Source: Tanypteryx hageni
Lineage: Eukaryota; Arthropoda; Insecta; Odonata; Petaluridae
Reading direction: 5' to 3'
Assembly: GCA_028673005.1 (NCBI GenBank)
Contig: CM054116.1
Span: 135,709,681 to 135,773,680, forward strand
Length of the DNA: 64,000 bases
Under the pieces are notes generated by a model. It was not told the DNA's origin. It saw only the letters and a program-made list of their open reading frames with translations, and did not search any database. Of this stretch, positions 49,391 to 60,919 are shown piece after piece (position 1 is the first letter of the stretch; each line of letters starts with the position of its first letter). The position numbers and the translations under genes were made by a program.

Positions 49391-52300
49391 AGGGGCCATC
49401 CTTAAATGATGTCACGCTTAAGGGGGAGGGGGGGGCCTGGGAATATGTGACATTTTGTGACAAGGGGGGGTGAAGTATATGTAAAACAATGTGATGTCAC
49501 AAATAACTAAAGATTTTTGCCAAGATCTTGTGCTTTATTTCCTTAATTTTCTTGAAGTGACATTCACTAACTTTTATTTATTCTCTGTTTTACTTGTCTT
49601 TCCTGCCACTGGCCCTCTGGTGGAAACTTGTAAATAACAGTTGAAAAATATAATGCAAAACTAAACCTCACAGAAAAACTCCAATAACTATTATAATAAG
49701 CTGTATACTTAATTATCAGCTTAAGTTGTTATTGTGTTGGTGTTCTAGTCCTCCTCTATGTTCTAGTCTCCTTGACTGTTATTGTATCATATTCATGTAC
49801 AGTAAAGTGGCTAAAACCAAGCCATGTGAATGTTAGTTACTATTTTTAATTGCCTACCGTAAAAAGTCTTGGTAAGTTTTAGTCATGAAATGAAGTCATT
49901 CTTAATTATAATAGAACTAAAATAATAATCATTTGTTAATTTTTCAAAGAGAATGTTTTGTAAACATTATTTATACAATAATTTTTCTAAAATAATGCTT
50001 TTAGTTATTTTTCATTTTTGGACAAGAAAAAAATATTTTAGAGAACTCGCTATTAAAATATTGGCAAGTCATCAGTATATACATATTAGTTTATAATTTA
50101 AAATTAAATATTTATTTTTGTATTTCAGAATGTAATTAAAAAACTGCTGTTTTATTCAAATACTAGAATATTTTTAACAAGAAAATCAGGTATACTTGCA
50201 TGTAATAAATGATAACTGAATTTTTTTGAGTTAAATACTTAATAAAATATGTGAATGGATCTAGTATTTAAATCGTACTTTTCATTGGAATTAAAATAAG
50301 GAAAATAATAAGAGCCTCTTCTTTTTAAGGCTTTTAAATATTATGGACTTGATTTGTACAATATCTATATTTATGTAAATATAAAATAATTATCCTCTTA
50401 TTTACAGAATGGATAAAGGTGAACTATTTCAATCATTATTTAAGTCATACTTAAAGGCAAAACCATCAAAGAAACCAAAGGATGTGCAGCAAGAAACTGT
50501 AAAAGTTTGGAATCGTATTAAAAAAATGCAGAATTTACCATCAATAGTGACCTCCATCATTAAAGAAAATGAAGCTTTAGCAGTGAAAAATAAAGGAACT
50601 TTATTATGCTTTTTGAAAAAACAATCAAATATCACTACTTTGGAGGAAAAAGTTCAAAGTGTCGTTCCTGAGAAATCAACTAGTATTCCTAAAGAAAAAT
50701 CTTCTACATCTTGCATTGTAGATATTGTCAATAAACCAAAAACAAAAGTGCAAGATGAACTAAGAAAAAAAATAGATATAATAAACAGTGATTTAGTAGG
50801 ACTTTATAAAAGAAAGAGTTGTGGACAACTTACTAATGAACAACTCGAAAAACTCAAAGAAAATGAGAAAAAGAAAAGAGAACTCGAAAGAGAGCTTAAA
50901 ATAAAAACATCTGACCAACAACGACAGAAAAAATCAAGAGATGAAAGAAAAAGAAAACTAGAAGAAATTTGTGAAAAGAATCCAAAAACTAAAGAAGTTT
51001 TAAAGAAGAGAGATACAGTAGGTAGACCAAGAGTTGAACTTGATCAGCCAGAGTTGTTAAAAGCTATTATTAATATAACTATCCATGGTTCTGCATCACA
51101 TGAACGACGAAATGAAGATTCTTTGAGAGGTATCAAAATTTGGGATGAGCTTACTGAAGAATTAAATAAGATCGGCTTTAATATAAGTCGAAATGGCATT
51201 TATGTTCGCTTACTTCCTAAATGCAGTTCATCTTTAGAAGGGAAACGGCATGTTATCACTGTTCCAGTCAAGCTCATGAAAGCTCAAAATGATGCACACT
51301 TCCAACATGTTGATGGGCAATTTTGCAGAGTAACTATTAATCATTTGGAAGAAATTGCTTCAATTCTTGGACCAAATGAAGTATGCTTCTTGAGCCAAGA
51401 TGATAAGGCTCGAGTGCCACTTGGCTTAACAGCAGCAAAGGAGCAATCTCCATTGGTCATGCATGTTGAGTATCGAGTAAGTATACCTGATCATGATTGG
51501 GTTGTAGCTGCCAGACATAAGTTGATACCTTCAGTTTATGCTGGAATTGAAATTTAAAAAAATGGAAATGGTGATCCAACTGCAGTAGGATATTCAGGCC
51601 CAACCTTTATAGCTATCAGATCCGGTAAGCACTCTTCTTCAACAGCATTGTCACATGCATTTGACTTTGAAATACTTTTGAAGTTACCCGAATTTGAAAG
51701 TATCACAAGGTTTCAGAACGAAGTAAAACCGGTGGTAATTTTTACTGTGGATGGTGGCCCTGATGAGAATCCTCGATACCAGAAGGTAATTGATGTTGGA
51801 ATCAATCACTTTTTAAAATATAATTTGGATGCCCTTTTTATTGCAACCAATGCACCTGGCAGGAGTTCTTTCAATCGTGTTGAGAGAAGGATGGCACCTT
51901 TAAGTAAGGAACTGTCTGGAGTTATTCTTCCTCATGAGCATTATGGAAACCATCTTGATTCACAAGGCAAAACGATTAATGATGACCTTGAAAAAGAAAA
52001 CTTTGAATATTGTGGCAATACATTGGCAGAAATATGGGGGCAAATGGTAATTGATGGATTTCCAACTGTAGCCAAATATATAAGTCCAGAAAATTCAGAG
52101 ATTAATCCTGAAAATTTGTTGACAGCAGATGCTGTTTGGTCATCAAAGCATTTGAGGACTAGCCAATATTTTACACAGATTGTGAAGTGCAGAGAGACTA
52201 ACTGTTGTTCAGCACCTCGAAGCTCAATTTTCAGTATTTTAAGGGAACGATTCCTACCTCCACCGATTCCAATCAAACAGACAAATGAAGGTTTAAAAGC

Positions 52301-53300
52301 TCCATTATCAACAGATGAGCAAGGTCTTAATTTGAAGTATCCATCTGTTTTCATTGCAGGTAGTATTGAATTGGAAGAAATATTACCAAGATCTGCCAAA
52401 AGTTTCAAAATTATGCCATATGATCTATACTGCCCATCTATTCAAAAGGAATTAAGAAATCAAATATGCAATACCTGCAATCTGTATTTTGCTTCAAATG
52501 TCATGTTACAGAAACACTATAAGATACATAAGCAGACAGAGACCATGCCACAAATTCAGGAAAGAGTTAGGCCAATTCGTATTGCTGCTAGACGACAGCG
52601 TGAAATTATGGCTATTATAACAAACCAGGAAAATGTTCAATATGCAGAATGGATTGATGAAGAAAATTTGGATTTGAATGAAATAAAATATAATACAGAT
52701 GATGGAGATTCAAATAATATGCATATTTATAGTTTGGATGAGATTTTCCAAACACAATGGAAAGAATTTTAATTTCAAAGTTGTTCAAATTTTTCATTTT
52801 GTTTATATCCTTTTTTAAATTTTTATTAATTGTTATTGCTTTTAATGAATGTATTCCATAGTTAGTGAAGTTACAAAAATAGAGATGGGTTAATCTGGAA
52901 GTTATAAAAGCATAAACTTCGTACATTGTTGGAGTTGCCAGACATTGTTTAAAGAGTACATACATGTAATTTTTATATTAATTAGTATTGTATTTGCATA
53001 CAATGGAATATCTGCTGCATTTAAGTATTTCATTATCTGTAATATGTACTTATAAAAATCAATAATTTTATTTGAATGTATTGAATTTCTTTCATGTAAT
53101 AACAGATGAAACATTGTACAAATTATGTCTGGACATATCATTAATTTTATATAGCCAATATGACTAAATTAAAAAGGACAAGGTTTTGTGACATGGGAGG
53201 GGGGGGGGTGAAGCTGTATGTGACACTTTGTGACAGAGGGGGGAGGGGGGGGGGGTCAAAAATCCCAAAAATGCTGTGACATCATTTAAGGATGGCCCCT
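49391..53300 (+). mobile_element. 3.9-kb DNA transposon of unnamed DDE-like superfamily
   Basis: Terminal inverted repeats are a perfect 25 bp, beginning AGGGGCCATCCTTAAATG and ending GTCAC. The element is flanked by TA at 49389-49390 and 53301-53302, consistent with a TA target duplication. A single long transposase frame (50409-52772) fills the middle. Just inside each end are G-runs on the same strand next to tgtgaca motifs. I know this kind of terminus and protein as a multi-copy animal transposon but cannot give its superfamily name with confidence. Confidence 0.85.
50409..52772 (+). pseudogene. Transposase of the 49391-53300 element, one internal stop
   Basis: The frame has 787 sense positions and a final TAA, broken only by TAA at codon 383 (51555-51557), after SVYAGIEI. 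The same frame continues with KNGNGDPTAVGYSGP. Residues about 1-80 are a basic N-terminal region; about 115-200 are Lys/Glu-rich and probably coiled coil. Then come GRPRVELDQPELL, an RNase H-like core with FLSQDDKARVPLG, VVIFTVDGGPDENPRYQ and LAEIW as candidate acidic catalytic sites, and a C-terminal C2H2 finger (CNTCNLYFAS...HYKIH). A good splice acceptor (ttatttacag) abuts the start codon, so a 5' UTR intron is possible. The superfamily is not identified; the catalytic assignment is inference. Confidence 0.8.
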
Positions 53301-53794
53301 TATATGGTATATTATTCAAATTTTATAAATTTTAATGGGTTTCATAATATTTACCTTGATTATTTTGAAAATCAGAAAAGCTTACCTTGTCAATTACTGC
53401 TAAAAATTGTATCCTCTTATGTTAACAATTATGATTTGGATGAAGGCAATAATGTTTTCATAAAGAAACCTATGGATGTTTTTATAAGTTTCAGTTTCCA
53501 ATTACAAATTATATTATATAACTATTTCTTATTCATGCTTATTTTGAGAAATCAGTTAATGGTTTGAAGAAACTCTCAAAGTTATTTTACAAATCAACAA
53601 CTTCTATAGAAATGGGATTTGACATAATCAGAGAAAAACATTTAAAGAAGGTATATGTTTTTGTGACCATTTTATGATTTTATTGAAACTAAGCTCTCAA
53701 TGGCATTGAAAAATGTAGGATTTTTTAATACATGTCAAGGTTTTTTATTTATTAATGAAATTTTATTATATGAGCAACAATATCATCAACTTAC

Positions 53795-53904
53795 CCATGT
53801 TGACATGTCGTGAGTGTCAGCATTTCGATGGTGGTAGTTCAGAATCAAGATGGTGGACACAACGGATGATGCCACCATGAACATGATGCAGTTGAAGTAT
53901 GTGC
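53795..53904 (-). CDS. nAChRalpha6: nAChR M3 exon (common exon after the M2 cassettes)
   Basis: This 110-nt exon encodes [18 protein letters not shown], then [18 protein letters not shown]: the M3 helix and the start of the cytoplasmic loop. The acceptor TTTCACAG lies at 53905-53912. The exon starts with GC, which completes a Gly codon with the terminal G of any cassette. The donor GTAAGT at 53794-53789 is a perfect consensus. The exon ends on a complete codon (TGG), so the next intron is phase 0, which fits the ATA AAG CTG start of the terminal exon. Motif and length match the corresponding exon of insect alpha6. It is separated from cassette D by about 2.1 kb and from the terminal exon by about 43 kb. 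Confidence 0.95.
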
Positions 53905-55989
53905 CTGTGAAAGTGAAAAGTTTTTCTAAATGATTTGCTTGAAGGGACACAAACTCCAAAATTAATAACACAGTAGTTTTACACACAAAGAAAGCTGTCT
54001 TTAGGGCAAGCTCAGGTGATGGCAGTGAGAACTAAATATTTTTTATTGTGTGTATGACTATAAATGTGAGATTTGAGCGTTTCTACATGCCAGAAGGACA
54101 TTATGACTTTTTTTATTAAATCATGCAATTTAATTCAATTTTCAAAAGAGATTGCATCTCATTTGGCATTTAAGCCATATTAATTTAATTTCATCAGTTT
54201 TTGTTATGTGAACAAAAATTTGGACATGCATAGAAATGAAGCTGAAAGTAAATTAATTTAAAATATAAAAATAAAACTATGTACAGAATCTGGGAATGCA
54301 AGGCAAATTAATCAAAACTTTTAAATGTTTAGTTCATTTTTTAAATATTGTTTGCTTGTTTCATTTTCATTTAATAAGAAGAATTTATTTTAGTTCTGTT
54401 TAAAAGGACAAGAAAAAAATTTGAAATAATGCCTCCCAGATCCTCATATCAACTTAGAAAGAAAACTTATAAATAAATCTTAAATTTTAATTTTTTACTT
54501 ATACATTAAAAGATTTTGTCATTTCAAATATCTTAATGAGTTACTACAAACTTTCTTTTTTACTTATCTACTTTACTACCAAATTTTATTCACAAAAATT
54601 CTTTACCTTTTTATACTTGAGGGTAATCTTCAAAAGGAGTTGCCCCAGCTTGCATGTTAATCTAGTCATTAAACTTTAGTCTAAAGCGGTTTTCAAGTTT
54701 AACGACCAGACATTAGATTAACTAATTTATTTAAATTTAGCAGCACAACCATTTGTTACTTGGAGGCAGAGGGGTACGGTTCATTTGTTCATTTTGTGTT
54801 TTTGCATGCGTTAATGTTTGGAATTTATTAAATTGGGTGTTTGGGCAAAGATAATAGGTTACATGAGGAAATGTTAGAATACAATTTCTCAAAATATGGC
54901 TGGAACGAAAATAGCAAGATATCAGTCTTCTTTCATCTGTAAAAAGATTTGTTAAAAATTGTTAGAAGCAGTTATTTGTAAAAGTAAATCAAGCAGGATA
55001 AGTGAAATATGATTTAATTTTATAGTTTATGAATTTCATAGTGTTGCCATCAGTTTAATGCCGAGTGGCACATGTTGCGATTTTGTTAACATTTAAATAT
55101 TTCAGTTAAGAATTTGCAATTCACCTTTAAATCGGTTTCCCAACAGTTTATGCACACAAATAATGAAACGCTTTCTCACAGTATTTAAAAAAAATTAAAT
55201 AATTCTCACCTACAGCTACTTTAATCAGAAGACATGCAGAAGTGGTATACAGCTACGATACGACGTTCATCTGTAAACATTTAGCTACAAATTGCGGTTT
55301 GGATTAATTACATGTACTTGACACATTTAAAAGAAAAATTTTGATATGACTCTACAGAAAGTGGAAGGAGTTTTGCAAATTATAAATACAACAATATTCA
55401 TGTTCTTATTTAGCATATATTCAGTTTAGTTTTAGGTGAATGGATACATGCATGGTGGATAAGTTGTTAAACAGGGTGTTTCAGTGGTCCCGTTATTTTA
55501 GGTTTAGTTTTAGTGCAAACACATCGACATACATGCCGAGCATCCTGTAGCGTGATGGCAATATGGTGGCAGGCGTGCACCATGTGTTCATTTATTTTAG
55601 GATCAAAAAAGCTTCTCACCTGACCATATCTACATTAAAATTCAGTCTTCCAACATTATGTTTTGGATTTCTGAAGTTGCATGTTTTCTGTCTAAGAATT
55701 GGGAAGGCCTTTTGAAACACCCTGCAGGCCAACCATCTCCCCCCTCCCATTCAGTCACACAGAAAATAACAAAGGACCCAATGAAGGTAACAATTAGTAA
55801 AAAGACTTCATTACTCGAACAAGAAAATAATAAGCAGGGAAAATTGAAGTGATAGAGCCACGACACAGGTGAAGGGCATGTGAATAGAGCACATTGAGAG
55901 AGAGAGAGAGAGGAATTATAGAGCAGAGAGAGTAAATCATTTCAATTCTCTTTTTGCAAATCATGACAAGAGCATTAAGGGATTCTGAC
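53905..55989. other. Intron between cassette D and the M3 exon
   Basis: About 2.1 kb, AT-rich. No further M2-like exon was found. Minus-strand frames such as 55642-55866 lack family motifs. If RNA pairing governs cassette choice, docking sequences would be expected here or between cassettes; none is obvious by eye. Confidence 0.5.
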
Positions 55990-56076
55990 CTAGTAAGGGA
56001 ATAGCTTCTGAAGTCTGCGGTAAAGCGTCGGCAATCATGAGAGAAAAGACAGATAGAGATAGGAGGATTGTCACCC
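55990..56076 (-). CDS. nAChRalpha6: nAChR alternative M2 exon, cassette D
   Basis: This 87-nt M2 exon is the one nearest the M3 exon. It reads VTILLSLSVFSLMIADALP and then QTSEAIPLLG. The acceptor is TTTGTTGCAG. The donor is GTCAGA, a poor match to the GTRAGT consensus. It is the most divergent full-length copy: Ser12', Ser15', Leu16', Ile18', and Asp20' in place of the Glu20' found in A, B and C. The 16' and 20' sites line the outer pore mouth, so this cassette is predicted to change conductance or calcium permeability (inference from the known role of these sites in alpha7). The frame and both splice dinucleotides are intact. Confidence 0.9.
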
Positions 56077-56588
56077 CTGCAACAAAGAAATGGTCGTGAA
56101 AAAAATGCAAATGTGATATTTGAATCCCCCATTAGATACCACACTCCTGTATTCAACAAAGCTTGTCAAATATATTTTTTGCTGTTCTAAAATCTACTAT
56201 ACATAATATTTTGGACACTTGTTTTGCGTGTTAGTGTGTGATGTGTCATTATCAGCATCTGTACATGAACGACAAGACTATTACAAGACATAGCCATTTG
56301 CTCCTTATACAGCACCTAACAAGACACCAAGGGGACGAGTGAGTTGACTCGGAACAGAAATGAGGCACATATTTTTGTTAAAAATTTCATTGGGAAAATC
56401 ATGCAGTTGAATTTAATTAAAAGTGTTAATTCACTCATGAGTCGTGCCTCTGTTTCCCTATTACAAGTCAATTCCTTCGTGTTTCACAACACCAAAAGAG
56501 TGCATACAGCAAATTCTGAACAAGGCGGGACACAATTTAGAGACAGGCATTCACAAGGGGACTGCATCCAAATCCCTTTTGCCAATAC

Positions 56589-56675
56589 CTAACACGGGCA
56601 TTGCATCTGACACCTGTGGTAACGTCTCAGCGACGAGGTTATGGAAGACGGTGAGGGAAAGAAGAATGGTAACTC
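56589..56675 (-). CDS. nAChRalpha6: nAChR alternative M2 exon, cassette C
   Basis: This is an 87-nt M2 exon reading [19 protein letters not shown] and then QVSDAMPVLG. The acceptor is CTGTTGCAG and the donor GTATTG. The phase is 1 in and 1 out, as for the other cassettes. It differs from cassette A at 15' (His for Leu) and 17' (Leu for Met), and through the linker (LPQVSDAMPVL against [11 protein letters not shown]). The LAETLPQVSDA-type linker resembles one of the known insect alpha6 M2 exon types as I recall them, and cassette A resembles another. The donor is weaker than that of the M3 exon, as often seen in alternative exons. Confidence 0.92.
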   Translation of the reverse strand, partial: ELPFFFPSPSSITSSLRRYHRCQMQCPC

Positions 56676-59494
56676 CTGCAACAGATTGAAACATGGATTA
56701 GACAATGAAGTCCCGCTCGTTTATTTTAATGTCTAATTTCCAAACAAAGGACAGGCATTCAAGGAACATCACCTCTTACTACAGATAGGGTTTGATCAGC
56801 CATTCTCACACTTAGCATTCACTAAAACAGATGTACAGCTGTTCAAAAAATGTGCATTTCATTCAAAAACAAAAAAAATACAAAATGATAAAGCTCAAAG
56901 GTTAGTCACCAAAATTAAGAACTTCATCTGTCTTGATATAGTTGGTTTCCATAGACCATACTTCCAAATTAATGAAATAAGAAAAAAATAAAAAGCAAGA
57001 CAAAAACATAAACGTTTAAGCACAATGTGACAAAACATTCAATCATGGTCATCTTCATGAATAGTTCTACAACATCAAGCAGACAGCATGCTCATAAATA
57101 GGCTGGGAGGAAACAATAATTACTCTGCAAATGAGTGTGGTATTTGAAAAATGGTAAGGAATTTGAATCACTATTCCATTCCATACAAAAATGTTTTATA
57201 ATATAGTTGTGGAATTCTACTCGTCAGAAATAACAATAATAATGTGTATCACACAAGATGACATCCATTCCTTCCTTATATGATGGTTCTAAAACTTGAG
57301 AACTATGACCAGTGACCTAGAATAGAATGAAATAGTGCAATTATAAATCCTTTGGACAGCGTGAAAAAGACAAAATTTTCTAAAATGAATCATGAATATT
57401 TAATTATTAAATACATACACCAGCTAAAATATAGCTTAAAACAAATAATATATATATATTATAAAAATGATTATTTCCTCATCAATATCCTGCAGTAAAA
57501 TGTTAGAAATGTTCATATCAGTTATAAATTTATATCCCTGGCATCAGCCTCCTGTAAAAGAGAGCAATATATTAGCAGGCAAAATGAGTCTTACAGAAGT
57601 GCAATAAGAAAACATTTTATGTAGTACATTAGGTAGATTATGTGGGTATGCCACCACTCTTGTAAATTAGGCAATTTTGATAAATAAACATGCTGATTAA
57701 GCAGTTTCATTGATGTGATAACTAAATCATTTAAATAGTGACTACAAAAACATAATAAGAGAAAATATTACAGTGATAAATTAAAGAAACAATTCTACTC
57801 AACATTTATAAATATGTATATACATGTATGTGATTGTGTGTATGTACATACATACACACACACACATGTCAACATATGTAATCTAAGTGTGCATTTCCTA
57901 ACTGAATTTACTTCCGGATATCAGAATATCATGATTAAATTGCTGATAAATTGCCTTTTTTACAATAGAAAATCTAAAAAATATATATATATATATAAAT
58001 CATTTTAGAATGAATAACTAATCTAAAAAAGGAGTCTAAGTAGTTTATCATTTTGAAATGAAAAATTTCTGGGAGAATTTTTAAGAAAAAGTATTTAATT
58101 TTATGACTCTCATTATAAATTGAGCAGTCAAAATCTGTTTATGCCATAGGAAAAGAATAAAATTTTAATATAGTCTTTGGTTACAAATATTTTATCTGGT
58201 TATTTGCTGTTTAGCATTTGTAATCCGAAAATCAGGCAGAAATGAATGAAGCTGCACATTAAGCACATGAACAAGCGAACAACTTTTCAGTTCTATAAAC
58301 CTGAATATTTTCACAAAGCAGCAAACAAATCAAGAAAAGTGTAATAGATGGTTATATCCAGTTCTTAAACATTACCTGTCTTTTTGACTGATAATGAACA
58401 TTTTATTTTTTGTTTATTAATGATGCACAGAAATAATCTAATATTGATTCATATTTTAATGAGAATTTCAACTTATTTAGGTGATATGTTAGATCCTATA
58501 ACATTTAAAATCCCCCTACTAATGCATATTACTACAGAATAACCAAATCGTCCTAAATGGAACAGTGAGGTAGGTGAAATGTTTTTCTCCTTTGTTGAAT
58601 ATTATAGCCATAAAATTAACAATAGTTTAATTGCCCATTTTTATATTTAGCAATTACTACCAAACTTTCCTGATAGTTTTACAATTTTTTCCAAAGACTA
58701 ATATCATCTCCATTAGTTATTTACTGTTGTGAACAGGTTTAATGTATAAATACCTTTTAGTGTTATAAATTGTATGAGTTAATGTTGAATCAGTTTTATA
58801 CATTTCTATGGAAGTTATAGAAACAACATTGTACGGGATTGGTCAAAATTTTTCAGTATTATCAACTAATGGGTATAACTGATTAGGTTTTTTGGCCATA
58901 TTTTACAATTCTTAAAGATTATTCTAAAGAAACTAATTAATTTTGGCCAACCTACTGCTGAATTGAAATTCTTTACAGATATAATTATGGAGTAAAGGAG
59001 CCAGAAAAAATGTGAAAATGACACAGAGTTCATTTTATTGTGATGTAAGAAATTGTTTTAAGCCACAATTTCCACTGATTCAGCTACCAAATTATAATGT
59101 CAAAAGTTTTACTATTGACAGGGTATGTTGCTCCAATAACCCACGTGGACACTCAATCGAAGAGAGGGAGCAAAGTTCTGTAAAGAAAGTGATGAAAACA
59201 TTATAGATGTGGTCAACAATTGGGATTTGGGATGGATTTGAGGAGATACCAATTATTTTGATAAGTTTTACTCATTGCATTATGTTGTCATCTACTTGAT
59301 CCTATGACTGATTATTTTCTTTAGCAATCGCAATACTTTTCCAACACCAATGATAAATAAGTTTTATTCAGGAAGTTGGATAAAATATTCTACTTTTCAA
59401 TTTTAATTATCCAAATTTACTTCTCTGTATTCCCTCTGCGGTCCAAGTAGCAAATATTTTGTTCATTCTCTAACAAGAAACTGTAGTCGGTTAC
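56676..59494. other. Intron between cassettes C and B
   Basis: About 2.8 kb of AT-rich sequence with short TG and TA runs near 57810-57870 and 57980-57998. No additional cassette was recognised. Confidence 0.5.
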
Positions 59495-59578
59495 CTATGA
59501 GGGGTCTTTCCGAAGTTGGAGGCATAGTTTCCGCTACCATGTTTAGGAAAAACGTTAAAGATAGAAGAACGGTGACAT
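59495..59578 (-). CDS. nAChRalpha6: nAChR alternative M2 exon, cassette B (one codon short)
   Basis: This is a second M2 exon, 84 nt instead of 87. It reads [19 protein letters not shown] and then PTSERPLIG. The acceptor TTCTTCCCACAG and donor GTAACC are both good. Compared with cassette A it lacks one residue in the M2-M3 linker (SERPL against SDAVPL). It has Phe at 13' where the others have Val. It also starts AT instead of G-something, so the split codon with the preceding exon's G becomes GAT (Asp) rather than Gly at 4'. The reading frame is intact and the loss is exactly one codon. It is therefore either a functional variant or a cassette at an early stage of decay. Its closest relative by eye is cassette A (shared LNMVAETMP). 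Confidence 0.85.
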
Positions 59579-60866
59579 CTGTGGGAAGAATAATAAAACA
59601 AGGAGAATCAAGCTAAAGTTTACTAGCCCGTACAAAAGTTTAAATTGATATGTTATTCAAGTGACTAAGCTGTGAGAGTGAACATAAAAGTTCCGAATAC
59701 AAGACACCCTGTAAGCATTGCTCAGTTGGCAGTGAGTAGATCATGAATGTGTAACAGAACATCTTTTACCTTTGTAAATGAATAAGAAGAAAAATAAAAG
59801 AAAATAATTTCGCTTCTTTATGAGGATGATTTTATATTAGCTTTTGTTTCCAAAGTCTAAGATAAATGTAATGAAATGATACACATGTGATAAAAACAAA
59901 ATAACTGTGAATTAGATAAAAAAAATCTGGGACACATTAGCAGGGATTGAAATGAACAATGAATCATTCAGTCAAAAGTTGCTGAAATATCGGAACGCAT
60001 GGAGATGAAGTATTCCGAGTGTTGCAAGTAGTGCAAATTACAGGGCATCGTATTCCATTACAGCAGCTGAGTGTGGTTATCAAAAGGAGAAACACACTCA
60101 ACTCCTCACTGATTCATCTTTTTAAGAAATACTTGTCTTCACAAGTTCCAGTGGTGAAAATATAATAACAACTCTAAATCTGTGCTGAAAGGCTGAAAAT
60201 TGATAACAGAGAGAGAGAGAGAGAGAGAGAGAGTGGAGAAATGGAGGAATTTCTTGCATTCCTCATGTCTCAGTGATTAACTTCTGTACACACATGTTGT
60301 TGGTGCCCATGCAAGACTAAAGTAAACAAAGAACAAGTGTTATGGAAATCAGAAAGGGTGATAACCCTGGTGAGGAGGTGATATAATTATGATAAATGAA
60401 CATAATGGATAATATTACAGGACATAAGAAGAAGAAGAGATTCAGGCGCCGGAGAACTCTTCCTCCTGATTGGATGAAGGAGAGGTGGGTATTCTACTTA
60501 TATAAGGTCATAGTTGAACTTATAGAAAGAGCTGAGTGGCAGTGGTAAGGTTTGATCAGGTAGACTATGATACAAACACTTCACAAGGCAGCTAACGATA
60601 ATTATGAGTTCAATAGGAGATAAGCAGGTAAACATCAAAGCTGTTAGTAGGAAATAAAGAAAAAAACAGTCATACTCATGGGACCGTGATGAGTAACAAG
60701 GTATCTATACTTTATTCAGGCACACACACACACACAACACACACATAAATGATAGAGACATATAGGATTCATATAAGAAGTGAAAATATATTGATAGAGG
60801 AACACACACACAAATACATGTATATACATACATATCCATACACAAATATTTATGTGTGTGTATGCA

Positions 60867-60919
<53 letters not shown>

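Larger units (their letters stand above)
10776..53794 (-). other. Final nAChR intron, about 43 kb
   Basis: The donor GTAAGT at the high end and the CGCAG acceptor at the low end join in phase 0 (STW to IKLVF), which matches the expected protein with nothing missing. The intron is mostly AT-rich and carries most of the transposable elements listed here. One short GC-rich patch occurs near 31.2-31.65 kb. No further receptor exon was recognised inside it. Confidence 0.85.
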
